The position numbers were made by a program, and so were the translations under genes. The notes under the pieces were generated by a model. That model saw nothing but the letters and a program-made list of their open reading frames with translations. It made no database searches and was not told the DNA's origin. DNA of 64,000 nucleotides from an uncultured Oscillospiraceae bacterium (GTDB lineage: Bacteria; Bacillota; Clostridia; Oscillospirales; Oscillospiraceae): NCBI GenBank assembly GCA_910587255.1, contig CAJUKT010000039.1:1-64000 (forward strand), given 5' to 3'. Shown here in pieces: positions 15,912-24,154 of the stretch (position 1 is the stretch's first letter; the number at the start of each line of letters is the position of its first letter).

Positions 15912-17447
15912 TTGGGCGAGCGGAATATGAGCATTGTTTTCTCATCTGGGATTACATCCCTGACCGAGCGCAATACATCCTTTGATAGCGGCATTCTTCG
16001 TGTCTGCTATACGGGAAAGAACAGAAATAACAGCTTCATCAGCAAGGAGACCTTTGAGCGTTGTATGCCGAGTATCTACAACTGTCCCATTGTTTGCAGA
16101 TATGACAGGGATACAGATACGATTGGTTCACACGACATGGAACTTGTCGGCACAGACGATGGTGGTATGCGCATTGTAAACATCACGCAGCCAGTTGGTG
16201 TCGTGCCAGAAAGCGCTAAGTATTGGTGGGAGGAAATCGAAGACGACTCCGGCCTGCACGAATATCTTTGCGTTGATGTCCTTATTTGGAAACGCCAAGA
16301 AGCGTACAAGAAGATTAAAGAAGACGGAATCACAGATGAGTCAATGGAGATTTCTGTGAAAGAAGGCAGTATGGTTGACGGTGTGTATGTTATCAAACGA
16401 TTTGAGTTTACGGCCTTCTGTCTTCTGGGCTCAGCAGAACCATGTTATGAATCGGCGTCATTGGAGATGTTCTCTTGCAACGACTTCAAGGCGCAGCTTG
16501 CTGAAATGATGCAAGAATTTAAGGAGACGTTTTCATTGGCACAATCCCCAGAGGGGGTTGATATATCACAAAACTATTCGGAAGGAGGAGAAGAGGTATT
16601 GGACGAGAAGAATAAGCTGATGGCCGAATTTGGCCTGACCGCCGATATGCTCGACTTCAGCATTGAGGACTTTTCTGTGGAAGAGCTTCGGGCAAAGTTT
16701 GAAGCAATGAAGAACAGCGGCGGCGCAGAGCCCACTGGCGGCAGTCAGGAGAACTTTGAACTGGAAGGCCAGTTCCGGCAGGAACTCTATGCCGCCCTCG
16801 AAGCGGAGACCGTTGAATACGAATGGGGCTCCATGCCTCGTTACTGGTATGTTGACTATGACCGGGAAGCCTCCGAGGTCTACGCTCAGGATTCCAGTAA
16901 TGATTGGAATTTGTATGGGTTCTCGTACTCCATGAACGGCGACCATGTGGTCATTGATTTTGAGAACGGGAAACGCAAAAAGTATTCTATCGTGGACTTC
17001 GATGATGGTGAACAGGTTACACCTGCGGGTAGACTGTTCGAGCTGGTAAGCAAGAAATTCAGCGAAGCCAGTGCAGAATGGACAGAGAAGTACCAGAAAG
17101 CAACGGAGGCTGTTTCCGCCAACGATGCTGAGCTTGCTGCTCTGCGTCAGTTCAAGGCAGATACGGAGGGTGCTGTCGAGCAGGGCAAGCGGGATGAAGT
17201 GTTCGCTCAGTTTGAAGACTTGAACGGCATGGAGGCTTTTGAGACCCTGCGTGAGCACTGCCTTGAGTTCGACTTGGAAACTCTTGAGGAGAAATGCTTT
17301 GCCATTCGTGGCAGGGTCGGTAACCCCGTAAAGTTCTCTCATGAGCCCAAGGCACCAAAGCTGCCTATTGAGAAAAATGGCTTTACGTCAGAGCCATATG
17401 GCGGCGTTTTTGCTGAGTATGGGATTATTCCTAAGCACTCGACATAA
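15912..17447 (+). CDS. Prohead protease fused to scaffold region
   Basis: A reading frame of about 511 aa. The start is uncertain: TTG at 15912 is 11 bases behind AAGGTGG, while ATG at 15927 has only a weak site. The N-terminal 200 residues (NNSFISKETFERCMPSIYNCPIVC, later SMEISVKEGSMVDGVYVIKRFEFTAF) look like a capsid-maturation protease of the prohead/U35-like group. The C-terminal 300 residues are acidic and coiled-coil-like (EWTEKYQKATEAVSANDAEL), as in scaffolding proteins. An internal start at 16597 would release the scaffold alone. The catalytic residues could not be placed with certainty. It precedes the decoration and capsid genes, as expected. Confidence 0.7.
   Translation: MGERNMSIVFSSGITSLTERNTSFDSGILRVCYTGKNRNNSFISKETFERCMPSIYNCPIVCRYDRDTDTIGSHDMELVGTDDGGMRIVNITQPVGVVPESAKYWWEEIEDDSGLHEYLCVDVLIWKRQEAYKKIKEDGITDESMEISVKEGSMVDGVYVIKRFEFTAFCLLGSAEPCYESASLEMFSCNDFKAQLAEMMQEFKETFSLAQSPEGVDISQNYSEGGEEVLDEKNKLMAEFGLTADMLDFSIEDFSVEELRAKFEAMKNSGGAEPTGGSQENFELEGQFRQELYAALEAETVEYEWGSMPRYWYVDYDREASEVYAQDSSNDWNLYGFSYSMNGDHVVIDFENGKRKKYSIVDFDDGEQVTPAGRLFELVSKKFSEASAEWTEKYQKATEAVSANDAELAALRQFKADTEGAVEQGKRDEVFAQFEDLNGMEAFETLREHCLEFDLETLEEKCFAIRGRVGNPVKFSHEPKAPKLPIEKNGFTSEPYGGVFAEYGIIPKHST
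16597..17447 (+). CDS. Nested scaffold protein, internal TTG start
   Basis: Within the protease frame, AAGGAGGAG at 16580-16588 precedes a TTG at 16597 by about eight to ten bases. That is a far stronger ribosome binding site than the protease itself has. The product would be 283 aa: an acidic, helical protein starting with DEKNKLMAEFGLTADMLDF. Phage lambda makes its scaffold from an in-frame start inside the protease gene in the same way, so this arrangement is well precedented. Expression is inferred from the ribosome binding site only. Confidence 0.5.
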
Positions 17448-17457
17448 TTAAATAATC
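17442..17457 (+). promoter_or_regulatory. ACATAATTAAATAATC motif before capsid genes
   Basis: Exact 16-base match to 4341-4356 in front of the phage RNA polymerase gene, here ending 19 bases before the decoration-protein ATG. At both sites it runs on into (T/A)ACAAG and a GAGG ribosome binding site. It lies at the junction of the protease and the highly expressed capsid genes. Confidence 0.5.
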
Positions 17458-17476
17458 AACAAGGAGGAAGCTAACT

Positions 17477-17974
17477 ATGGCATATACGGTTATTCGTACC
17501 GACCTGATGAGCGGTACTAAGCAGCCTGCCGACCTTGTGTCCCTGCGTTTCTATGACGCCAGTGGCGAGGTCGCAGAGGTGGAAAACGGCGTCATCGTCA
17601 AGCTGGAAGGTTATGAGGATGGCGAGCGTGAGGTTATGAAGGCCGTCGCCGCTACTGCTGGCGCTGACCTGAACGAGTGCGCTATCGTGGCCGGTGTTGA
17701 GGTCATGTACGACGAGCGCAAGAAGAACCTGGATGAGTTTATCAATGAGGCGGGCAAGGCGACTCGTGGTTACATCCCCCGCAGCCGCAACATCTTCTCT
17801 GTGACCGCAGAGGGCTTTGTTGGCGGCACTGTGCCCAAGAAGGGCGATAAGGTTGGCATTGGCGCTGGCGGCAAGATTGACGCAGCGGGCACTGGCCTGG
17901 GTGAGTGCGTTGATGTCGAGGTGGCTGGTCGCTACACCTACTACGCCATCAAGATTGATAAGACCGAAGGCTAA
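17477..17974 (+). CDS. Head decoration protein
   Basis: A 165-aa protein with a strong AAGGAGGAAG ribosome binding site and codon use biased toward GC-ending codons, as in the neighbouring capsid gene, suggesting high expression. The sequence is Gly/Ala/Asp-rich and beta-like, with PKKGDKVGIGAGGKIDAAGT near the C terminus. Its place between protease/scaffold and major capsid is that of capsid-stabilising decoration proteins (lambda gpD position). Function assigned by position and expression signals. Confidence 0.7.
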   Translation: MAYTVIRTDLMSGTKQPADLVSLRFYDASGEVAEVENGVIVKLEGYEDGEREVMKAVAATAGADLNECAIVAGVEVMYDERKKNLDEFINEAGKATRGYIPRSRNIFSVTAEGFVGGTVPKKGDKVGIGAGGKIDAAGTGLGECVDVEVAGRYTYYAIKIDKTEG

Positions 17975-17991
17975 GAGAGGAGGCATCAGTA

Positions 17992-19008
17992 ATGGCTGAG
18001 ATGAAAGACATTGTCAAGGTTGCTGTTGACGCATATCACGGCAACGTTGAGCAGTATTCCGTGGGTCAGTCCATGGAACTTCTGCATAAGGCGCTGCTGG
18101 ACGCCAATGGCGGCAGTACGGCGCTGAACTATAAGAACATCCGTGACGGCAAGTGCACCGGGCTTTTTACCCTGATTGAGGAAGTCCTGAGCCGCACTGT
18201 CGTGGAGGGCCTGCAGGGTGATGAGTATTTCAACGCTCTGGTGGACTTCCGCAATGTTGCCGAGGGCGACAAGAACATTTTTGAGGTTGAGGACAGCAAC
18301 CTCTTCATCGTGTCTGAGGCCGCAGACGGTACTCAGGGCATTCGTCGGCAGCGCCTGAGCGGTATCAGCGAAGTGTCTATTCCGACTTCTCTGAAGGTCG
18401 TGAAGATTTACGAGGAGCTGAACCGCGTCCTGTCTGGTCGTGTTGACTTCAACCACTTCATCAACAAGGTGGCCGAGTCCTTCCGCCAGAAGCTGCTGAA
18501 TGATGTCTACACTCTGTGGAGCGGCGCTACTGCACAGGATTTCGGTGGTGTGACCTACTTCCCCACTGCCGGCGCATATGACGAGGACGAGCTGCTTGAG
18601 CTGATTGCTCACGTTGAGGCCGCTGCTGGTGGAAAGCCCGCCACCATTATCGGCACCAAGAAGGCCGTTCGCAATCTGGCCCCTGCTATCCAGGGCACCG
18701 ATTCCAAGAGCGACCTGTACAACATGGGCTACTATGGCAAGTTCTACGGCACTCCTGTCGTTGTGACTCCTCAGCGCCACAAGGTCGGCTCTACTGACTT
18801 TGTTATGAGCGACGATGTGCTGACCATCATCGCTGGCGATGACAAGCCCATCAAGTGCGTGTACGAGGGTAACCCCATTGTGATTATGGGTGACCCCATG
18901 AGCAATGGCGACCTCACCCAGGAGTATCTGTATGGTGAGAAGTACGGCATGGGAATCGTGCTGGCTGGCGGCAACGCTGGCATTGGCCGGTACGAGATTG
19001 CCCCCTAA
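17992..19008 (+). CDS. Major capsid protein
   Basis: A 338-aa protein with optimised codons and a good GAGGAGG ribosome binding site, as expected for the most abundant virion protein. It follows the protease/scaffold and decoration genes. The C-terminal half (ATIIGTKKAVRNLAPAI, then GKFYGTPVVVTPQRHKVG and ADD-like loops) resembles HK97-fold capsids. No long N-terminal delta domain is seen, consistent with a separate scaffold. A strong hairpin follows the gene and may stabilise the message. Confidence 0.85.
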   Translation: MAEMKDIVKVAVDAYHGNVEQYSVGQSMELLHKALLDANGGSTALNYKNIRDGKCTGLFTLIEEVLSRTVVEGLQGDEYFNALVDFRNVAEGDKNIFEVEDSNLFIVSEAADGTQGIRRQRLSGISEVSIPTSLKVVKIYEELNRVLSGRVDFNHFINKVAESFRQKLLNDVYTLWSGATAQDFGGVTYFPTAGAYDEDELLELIAHVEAAAGGKPATIIGTKKAVRNLAPAIQGTDSKSDLYNMGYYGKFYGTPVVVTPQRHKVGSTDFVMSDDVLTIIAGDDKPIKCVYEGNPIVIMGDPMSNGDLTQEYLYGEKYGMGIVLAGGNAGIGRYEIAP

Positions 19009-19027
19009 CCAATAACAAACACACGAA

Positions 19028-19051
19028 GCGGGGCCCCAATGCGGGCCCCGC
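19028..19051 (+). terminator. GC-rich hairpin after capsid gene
   Basis: GCGGGGCCC (19028-19036) pairs with GGGCCCCGC (19043-19051) around six bases. No T tract follows, so it probably acts as partial terminator or 3' mRNA stabiliser, lowering expression of downstream head-tail genes. Confidence 0.65.
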
Positions 19052-19074
19052 ACTATGTATGAAAGGGAGATACT

Positions 19075-19626
19075 ATGGCAAACGAAACGAATACAAGAAG
19101 CAGGACACCAAAGGCTACTGTTGAGCAGAATGCTCCGCAGGAACAGGCCGCACAGGCTACTGAGGAGAAGTGCATGATTCCGAAGGACGTTGACCCGTCC
19201 CAAATCATTACTGTCAAGAATGGTTTCCAGGGCAGGCTTGTCTACAAGAGCAAGCGTACTGGTGAGCGGTTTGTCTGGGATGGCTTTGGCGCAGAGCAGG
19301 ATATGGAGCTCGGTGAGCTGAGAAATGCACGCAACTCAAACAAGAAGTATTTCATCAACAACTGGTTTATGTTCGATGAGCCGTGGGTTGTTGACTACCT
19401 TGGTATGGGAAAGTTCTATAAGCTCTCTATCTCAATCGAGGGGTTTGACGAGCTGTTTGAGAAACCCGCTGCTGAGATTGAGGCAACAATCGCAAAGCTG
19501 TCTGATGGCCAGAAGAAATCCATTGCGTATCGGGCGAAGCAGCTCATCGCAGATGGCGGCATCGACTCGAACAAGACCATTACAACGCTTGAGAGGTGCC
19601 TTGGTACAGAGCTGATTGAGCGATAA
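19075..19626 (+). CDS. Head-tail region protein, unknown family
   Basis: A 183-aa protein starting behind AAAGGGAG. The first 35 residues are polar and probably disordered (Thr, Gln, Ala-rich). The middle (GRLVYKSKRTGERFVWDGFG) looks like beta hairpins and the C terminus is helical. Position just after the capsid gene suggests a head-completion or connector-associated protein. No family recognised. Confidence 0.7.
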   Translation: MANETNTRSRTPKATVEQNAPQEQAAQATEEKCMIPKDVDPSQIITVKNGFQGRLVYKSKRTGERFVWDGFGAEQDMELGELRNARNSNKKYFINNWFMFDEPWVVDYLGMGKFYKLSISIEGFDELFEKPAAEIEATIAKLSDGQKKSIAYRAKQLIADGGIDSNKTITTLERCLGTELIER

Positions 19627-19640
19627 AGGGGCGTGAGTAC

Positions 19641-20138
19641 ATGAACGTTCCATATGACAAATTCACAGAGGCTTTCCTTTCAAAAATCACTGAGTACGAC
19701 TTTGTCAATATGACCGACTTTGAGAGGAACAGCACGATTGATGGGTTCATGAAACGTGCAATCGCAGCCTTCAAGCATATCTGTAACTACGATTTCACCA
19801 CAACAGGAGATGACAATGTCAGGGAGTTCTCTATCAAAGTCACAGTGGATGACCCAGAGGGCGAACGACAGAAAGCGCTCGATGAAGAGCTTGCCAAAGA
19901 CCTGGATGAGATTGTGGATATTGTTTCGGAAGGAATGCTTGTGCAGTGGATGAAACCATATACCTACAAGCAGGAAAGTCTCGAAAGCGTTATGAACACC
20001 AGAGACTTCTCCACCTATTCTCCGGCAGAGTTGCTCTTGCGCATTGGTAATGCCCATACTGCAGCTCGGAAGACGTTTACGAATATGATGAGGGAATATT
20101 CGTACACTCACGGGGATTTGACGGATTTGCACCTATGA
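19641..20138 (+). CDS. Putative head-tail connector protein
   Basis: A 165-aa, mainly helical protein (YDKFTEAFLSKITEYDFVNM ...) with a central acidic region. ATG at 19641 follows AAAGGGGCGTG. It lies where siphophages keep their head-completion (adaptor) proteins, and its stop overlaps the next start. The length and helical content fit an adaptor; no signature motif identified. Confidence 0.65.
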   Translation: MNVPYDKFTEAFLSKITEYDFVNMTDFERNSTIDGFMKRAIAAFKHICNYDFTTTGDDNVREFSIKVTVDDPEGERQKALDEELAKDLDEIVDIVSEGMLVQWMKPYTYKQESLESVMNTRDFSTYSPAELLLRIGNAHTAARKTFTNMMREYSYTHGDLTDLHL

Positions 20139-20485
20139 TGCTGCAAACTAAAGCCGGTGTTCCTATGGACGCAAAGATATTGAGCAACTATTTCAGAACC
20201 CTCATCAATCACTTCTTCAAGATACTCCCAATTTGGGAGAGCGGAGAAGGTTCGCTCAGTATCTACATGAAAAGTCTGCAAGCAGAGTTGCTTGGGTGTA
20301 AGGAACTGATTGAGGCTATCCACAAAGACCCATTGTTTTTGTCGCTTATCGCCATTCTGCAATACTTTATTGATAACCCATCCTGCGAAATTGCAATCGT
20401 GAAACGTGAAGTCTTCAGAGCAATCTCGATTTGCAACAAGCTAAAGACAAAGTATGCCGTTCCTTCTGAGGAGGTGACGCAGTGA
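20135..20485 (+). CDS. Head-tail region protein, unknown
   Basis: A 116-aa helical protein overlapping its upstream neighbour by four bases (ATGA) and its downstream neighbour by four bases, so all three are translationally coupled. A hydrophobic helix, DPLFLSLIAILQYFIDNP, occupies about residues 65-85. Function not recognised; a minor connector or stopper component is possible by position. Confidence 0.65.
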   Translation: MMLQTKAGVPMDAKILSNYFRTLINHFFKILPIWESGEGSLSIYMKSLQAELLGCKELIEAIHKDPLFLSLIAILQYFIDNPSCEIAIVKREVFRAISICNKLKTKYAVPSEEVTQ

Positions 20486-21264
20486 GCCTTTGGGATACAT
20501 ATCGTTCGCGTATAAATGCGCAGGGTGGCAGTCGGCGAAACGCCGCTTTACAACGTGAGAGCCGTCTCTTGAGCGCAAAGATGTCTTCAAGCCTGTCATA
20601 CCATCAGGTTGTTATCAACGGGGAACAGCGCAGCCTGTCGGTGATTAACTCTGATAATCTGAACCAAAAAACACTCTGTACGCTTCCTGGCGAAGACTTG
20701 CCACATGGCGGATTGGTTGAGTGGATGAAGAATCGTTGGCTCATTACGGAGGTTGATGTGAATAACGAATTGTACACCAAAGGAATCATGCGGCAGTGTA
20801 ACTATCTGCTTCGTTGGATTGCTGACGATGGCAATATCATAGAGCGATGGTGCATCGTTGAAGATGGAACAAAGTATCTGACTGGTGAGTACGGAGATAA
20901 TGACTTCATTATCACAAGAGGTGACTCAAGAATATCCGTTACATTATCAAGAGACAAGTACACGCTTCGTTTGAACCGTGATGACAGGTTCCTTATCGAC
21001 GATTATGACTCTCCAAATGTACTTGCGTACAGGCTGACAAAGCCGTTTAAGCTCGGCGAAAGTTTCGGCGAGAATGGTGTTTTGTACTTTGTGATGCAGG
21101 AGTGCAACACGGAAGATACGGACAATTTTGAGCTCCATATCGCAAATTATTACGACCATTTTCCTCGTGAGAATGAAACAAAGCAAAGTGTCCAACGGGT
21201 GCCAGATGACGAGCAAAACGTGCGGCCAGACGATGATATGTCAGGAAAGAAGGTGTGGCTGTAA
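20482..21264 (+). CDS. Head-tail or neck protein, unknown family
   Basis: A 260-aa protein starting with GTG at 20482 behind GAGGAGGTG and overlapping the upstream stop. It is rich in beta strands (SYHQVVINGEQRSLSVIN, GDSRISVTLSRDKYTLRLNR), giving it the look of a phage structural or head-closure protein with Ig- or OB-like folds. The C terminus is polar. Order in the operon suggests head closure or tail completion; no family identified. Confidence 0.65.
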   Translation: MSLWDTYRSRINAQGGSRRNAALQRESRLLSAKMSSSLSYHQVVINGEQRSLSVINSDNLNQKTLCTLPGEDLPHGGLVEWMKNRWLITEVDVNNELYTKGIMRQCNYLLRWIADDGNIIERWCIVEDGTKYLTGEYGDNDFIITRGDSRISVTLSRDKYTLRLNRDDRFLIDDYDSPNVLAYRLTKPFKLGESFGENGVLYFVMQECNTEDTDNFELHIANYYDHFPRENETKQSVQRVPDDEQNVRPDDDMSGKKVWL

Positions 21265-21764
21265 TGCAGCTTGACGAGTTTTTCGATTATAAGAATCGGC
21301 TGATGGATGATTTGCTTACATCAAAGCGAATCATAACATTGTTAAGTGATGACTGCAAGACCATCAGGAGCCCTGAAAGCCTTGTGTACTCGCAGGTTTT
21401 CCCATACGAATACATACCAGAAACAGTCACACATGGGCACACGTTTATTTGCTGCGAGGTAGAAATACAAAGGGTCTCAAGCAAGACATATCTGACACCG
21501 GCATTGTACGTTTGGGTGTTTACACACAAGAGCAAGATTCGTCTGCCGGAAGGTGGTGTCCGAACAGACAAGCTGTGTTCTGAGATTGCAAAGGCAATCA
21601 ATGGGAGCAGGTTCTACGGACTCGGTGAACTTGATTTGTATTCTGTAAAGAGGTTTGCCCCAATCACGGACTATCAGGGCAAGGTGATGATGTTCCAAGC
21701 GACTGATTTCAATAGGTTCTCGCCATCCGGCAAGCCAATACCATCGAACAGGAAAACTGGATAG
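21264..21764 (+). CDS. Putative tail-completion protein
   Basis: A 166-aa protein; ATG at 21264 overlaps the preceding TAA (TAATG) and is spaced behind GAAGGTG. It mixes helix and strand (MQLDEFFDYKNRLMDDLLTS, TPALYVWVFTHKSKIRL). The next gene starts in its own stop codon (TAGTG), so the genes are coupled. By position it would be a tail terminator or completion protein. Not recognised. Confidence 0.6.
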   Translation: MQLDEFFDYKNRLMDDLLTSKRIITLLSDDCKTIRSPESLVYSQVFPYEYIPETVTHGHTFICCEVEIQRVSSKTYLTPALYVWVFTHKSKIRLPEGGVRTDKLCSEIAKAINGSRFYGLGELDLYSVKRFAPITDYQGKVMMFQATDFNRFSPSGKPIPSNRKTG

Positions 21765-22480
21765 TGGCAACACAAAACCTGTTGTATAAGACAGAATACA
21801 AAATCAACGAGTTTATTCAAGTGCGCATACCAACCGTTGGCGATGTGTTAGACCATGAAGACGATTATTACAGCATGGTGTCTATGTTGACCGCTATGCC
21901 AATCGACATGATGGTACAGCTTGATGATATTGGTATTGACTTCACCAAAATCAACGAGTATGAGCTTTTCATCTTAATGTTCAATGCATTGAGAGGAAAG
22001 GACACATCTCTGATTTTTGGAGAGCTCGACCTCAAGGCGTTCAAGCCGGTGGTTAATCCGCAGAACGATATGCTTGTTTTGCGAGATAAAGATACTGGCG
22101 CAACGATAGATAGGGCGATTCAATGGCAGATTGCAGCGGCTTTGCGCAAAATACACCACCTTAAACGGGATAACCGTAAGCCAATAAACAGCGAAACAAA
22201 AGACTACTTGATTGAACGTGCACGAACAAAGATGCGGAGAAACAGGAATAAAACGACAGACTCCCAGTTGGAGGAACTGATTGTTGCTCTTGTGAACACC
22301 GAACAGTTTCACTATGGGTTTGAGGGGACACGAGAACTCTCTATCTACCAGTTCAACGAAAGCGTGCACCAAGTAATCAAGAAGATTGACTATGACAATC
22401 GGATGCATGGCATCTACTCTGGCACAGTCAGTGCGAAAGACCTAAGCCAAAACGATTTGAATTGGCTAACTCACAAATAG
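21764..22480 (+). CDS. Phage structural-region protein, unknown
   Basis: A 238-aa protein starting with GTG in the overlap with the previous stop. It is largely helical with Lys/Arg-rich stretches (RARTKMRRNRNKTTDSQLEE). It precedes the tail tube gene by 14 bases. It may be a tail assembly or head-tail joining protein; nothing in it is diagnostic. Confidence 0.6.
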   Translation: MATQNLLYKTEYKINEFIQVRIPTVGDVLDHEDDYYSMVSMLTAMPIDMMVQLDDIGIDFTKINEYELFILMFNALRGKDTSLIFGELDLKAFKPVVNPQNDMLVLRDKDTGATIDRAIQWQIAAALRKIHHLKRDNRKPINSETKDYLIERARTKMRRNRNKTTDSQLEELIVALVNTEQFHYGFEGTRELSIYQFNESVHQVIKKIDYDNRMHGIYSGTVSAKDLSQNDLNWLTHK

Positions 22481-22494
22481 GAGGAGGAACAACT

Positions 22495-23325
22495 ATGAAC
22501 GTTAGTGACATCACTATCACCAGCCTGGAGACGATTGATGCCTTTGACATCGTGACCGGCGGCTATCTGTTCACTCTCGACGAGCTGCAGAACGCCACCA
22601 TTGCCCAGAGCCAGGAGAAGACTGATATCACCGGTAAGCAGGGCCGCAAGCTGTCTTCTCTGAAGAAGAATAAGGCTGTTACCATCAGCGGCAACAACGG
22701 CATTGTGTCCGGTGGCCTGCTGGAGCTGCAGACCGGTGGCAAGTTTGAGAACAAGACCACCGAGGTCATGTGGAACGACTATCTCATCGTTGCCGAGAAT
22801 CAGGCTGTTACGACTTACAAGGCAGTTGGCACGACCGGTAATGAGGTCGAGGCCGTCCACATCAAGAACACCGACGGCACTCTGGGCAAGACTCTGACCC
22901 AGGATGCCACCGCTGGCGACGACACGTTTACCTATGACCCTGCCACCAAGACCCTGACCTTTGGCGATGGTGTTATCGCCGATGGCACCGAGGTGGTTGT
23001 GTACTACAAGCGGCAGATTCAGGCGAGTGTGCTGAACAACATGAGTGACACTTACTCTGGTAAATGCGCCCTGTACATCAACGCTCTGGCCGAGGACAAG
23101 TGCGCCAATATCTATCGCATCCAGTTCTACATCCCCAAGGCCGACTTCAACGGCGAGTTCTCCATCGAAATGGGCGACAACCAGACCGTTCACGCCTTCG
23201 AGGCCGAGTCCCTGGCTGGCGCTGGCTGCGGCTACCACAACCAGAGCGGTCAGCTCTTCACCTACACTGTGTTCGGTGCTAACGCCGAGGACGTTGTTGA
23301 TGAGGGCGGCGAGGTAACTCCGTAA
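22495..23325 (+). CDS. Major tail tube protein
   Basis: A 276-aa protein; ATG at 22495 sits behind AGGAGGAGGAA, the best ribosome binding site in the region, and codon use is as optimised as that of the capsid gene. Two beta-rich blocks (ITITSLETIDAFDIVTGGYL; CANIYRIQFYIPKADFNGEF) flank an Ig-like insertion (GTTGNEVEAVHIKNTDGTLG ... TYDPATKTLTFGDG). High expression, position upstream of tape measure and this composition fit the tail tube subunit. Confidence 0.75.
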   Translation: MNVSDITITSLETIDAFDIVTGGYLFTLDELQNATIAQSQEKTDITGKQGRKLSSLKKNKAVTISGNNGIVSGGLLELQTGGKFENKTTEVMWNDYLIVAENQAVTTYKAVGTTGNEVEAVHIKNTDGTLGKTLTQDATAGDDTFTYDPATKTLTFGDGVIADGTEVVVYYKRQIQASVLNNMSDTYSGKCALYINALAEDKCANIYRIQFYIPKADFNGEFSIEMGDNQTVHAFEAESLAGAGCGYHNQSGQLFTYTVFGANAEDVVDEGGEVTP

Positions 23326-23342
23326 GAAAGCAGGTGACCGAT

Positions 23343-23642
23343 ATGGCTTCTGAGAAGAAGACTTGCCGTGTGTGTGGCAAGGAGTATGAGCCATGCCGCA
23401 CCGCATCCCGTAACCCGAAGGTATTCCACTGGCAGGAGGTGGCCTGCTCCCCTGAGTGCGGAGCCACCTACCTACAGCGCATCGTCGAGTCACGGAAACC
23501 CGCTACACCGAGTAAGCGGAATAAACCAAAGAGAGCTGCTCAGCAGGCAGAGACAGCTAATGTGGTTAGTGAACCCTTCATGGCAACAGCCGAGGAGGAG
23601 ACCGCAGGCGCTGCTCAGAATGCTCCTGCTGATTGCGAGTGA
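23343..23642 (+). CDS. Small zinc-finger phage protein
   Basis: A 99-aa protein, ATG at 23343 seven bases behind AGGTG. The N-terminal half carries four cysteines (TCRVCGKEYEPC ... ACSPEC), a likely treble-clef-like zinc site; the C-terminal half is a low-complexity Ala/Glu/Thr tail. It ends at a strong terminator. Similar small proteins accompany the tail genes of clostridial prophages; function unknown. Confidence 0.7.
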   Translation: MASEKKTCRVCGKEYEPCRTASRNPKVFHWQEVACSPECGATYLQRIVESRKPATPSKRNKPKRAAQQAETANVVSEPFMATAEEETAGAAQNAPADCE

Positions 23643-23646
23643 AACA

Positions 23647-23681
23647 GGGAGGGCAGAATACTCTGCCCTCCCTCTCTTTTT
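23647..23681 (+). terminator. Strong rho-independent terminator
   Basis: GGGAGGGCAGA (23647-23657) and TCTGCCCTCCC (23662-23672) form a perfect 11-bp stem with a 4-base loop, followed by TCTCTTTTT. It closes the capsid-to-tail-tube transcription unit. Confidence 0.92.
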
Positions 23682-23692
23682 AGGAGATGGAT

Positions 23693-24154
23693 ATGGAGCG
23701 TTCAAAATTTAATGTAGACAAAGACAGAGAAAAGCGGACACACAATGGGATTGTATTCGACAGCCAGCTTGAGATGCGATATTACCGTGATGTGCTCTGT
23801 CCTAAAGTGGAAAGCGGCGAGGTAACGAATTATGAGTTACAGAAAAAGTTTGAGCTGCAATCTGGGTTTTCACGGGATGGCAAGAAGGTGTTGCCAATCA
23901 CATATGTCGCAGATTTTTATATCGAATATTCTGATGGACATATTGAGGTAATTGATACAAAGGGTATGCCGGATAGTGTGGCAAAATTGAAACGCAAGAT
24001 GTTTTGGTTCAAATACCCAGATGTGAACTATCAATGGATTACATATGTGAAGAAGTTCGGCGGCTGGCTTGATTATGAGACTGTCAAAGCATTGCGCAAA
24101 GAAGAGAAGCGCAGCAAGAATAAGAAGGAGGAAACTACACATGGCGAAGGGTGA
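23693..24154 (+). CDS. DUF1064-type nuclease-like protein
   Basis: A 153-aa basic protein. ATG at 23693 is placed correctly behind AGGAG; the ATG at 23687 overlaps that site. The pattern NGIVFDSQLEMRYY, then ITYVADFYIEYSDGHIEVIDTKG, matches the DUF1064 phage family, a PD-(D/E)XK-like fold with conserved Glu, Asp and D-x-K residues. Family members are thought to be endonucleases or Holliday-junction resolvase-like. It lies alone between two terminators with the next gene, in the middle of the tail module. The fold is fairly sure, activity inferred. Confidence 0.75.
   Translation: MERSKFNVDKDREKRTHNGIVFDSQLEMRYYRDVLCPKVESGEVTNYELQKKFELQSGFSRDGKKVLPITYVADFYIEYSDGHIEVIDTKGMPDSVAKLKRKMFWFKYPDVNYQWITYVKKFGGWLDYETVKALRKEEKRSKNKKEETTHGEG

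Noticed and set aside
22471..23493. 340-codon minus-strand frame over the tail tube gene
   Set aside because: Antisense shadow caused by codon bias of a highly expressed gene; no ribosome binding site or recognisable motif.
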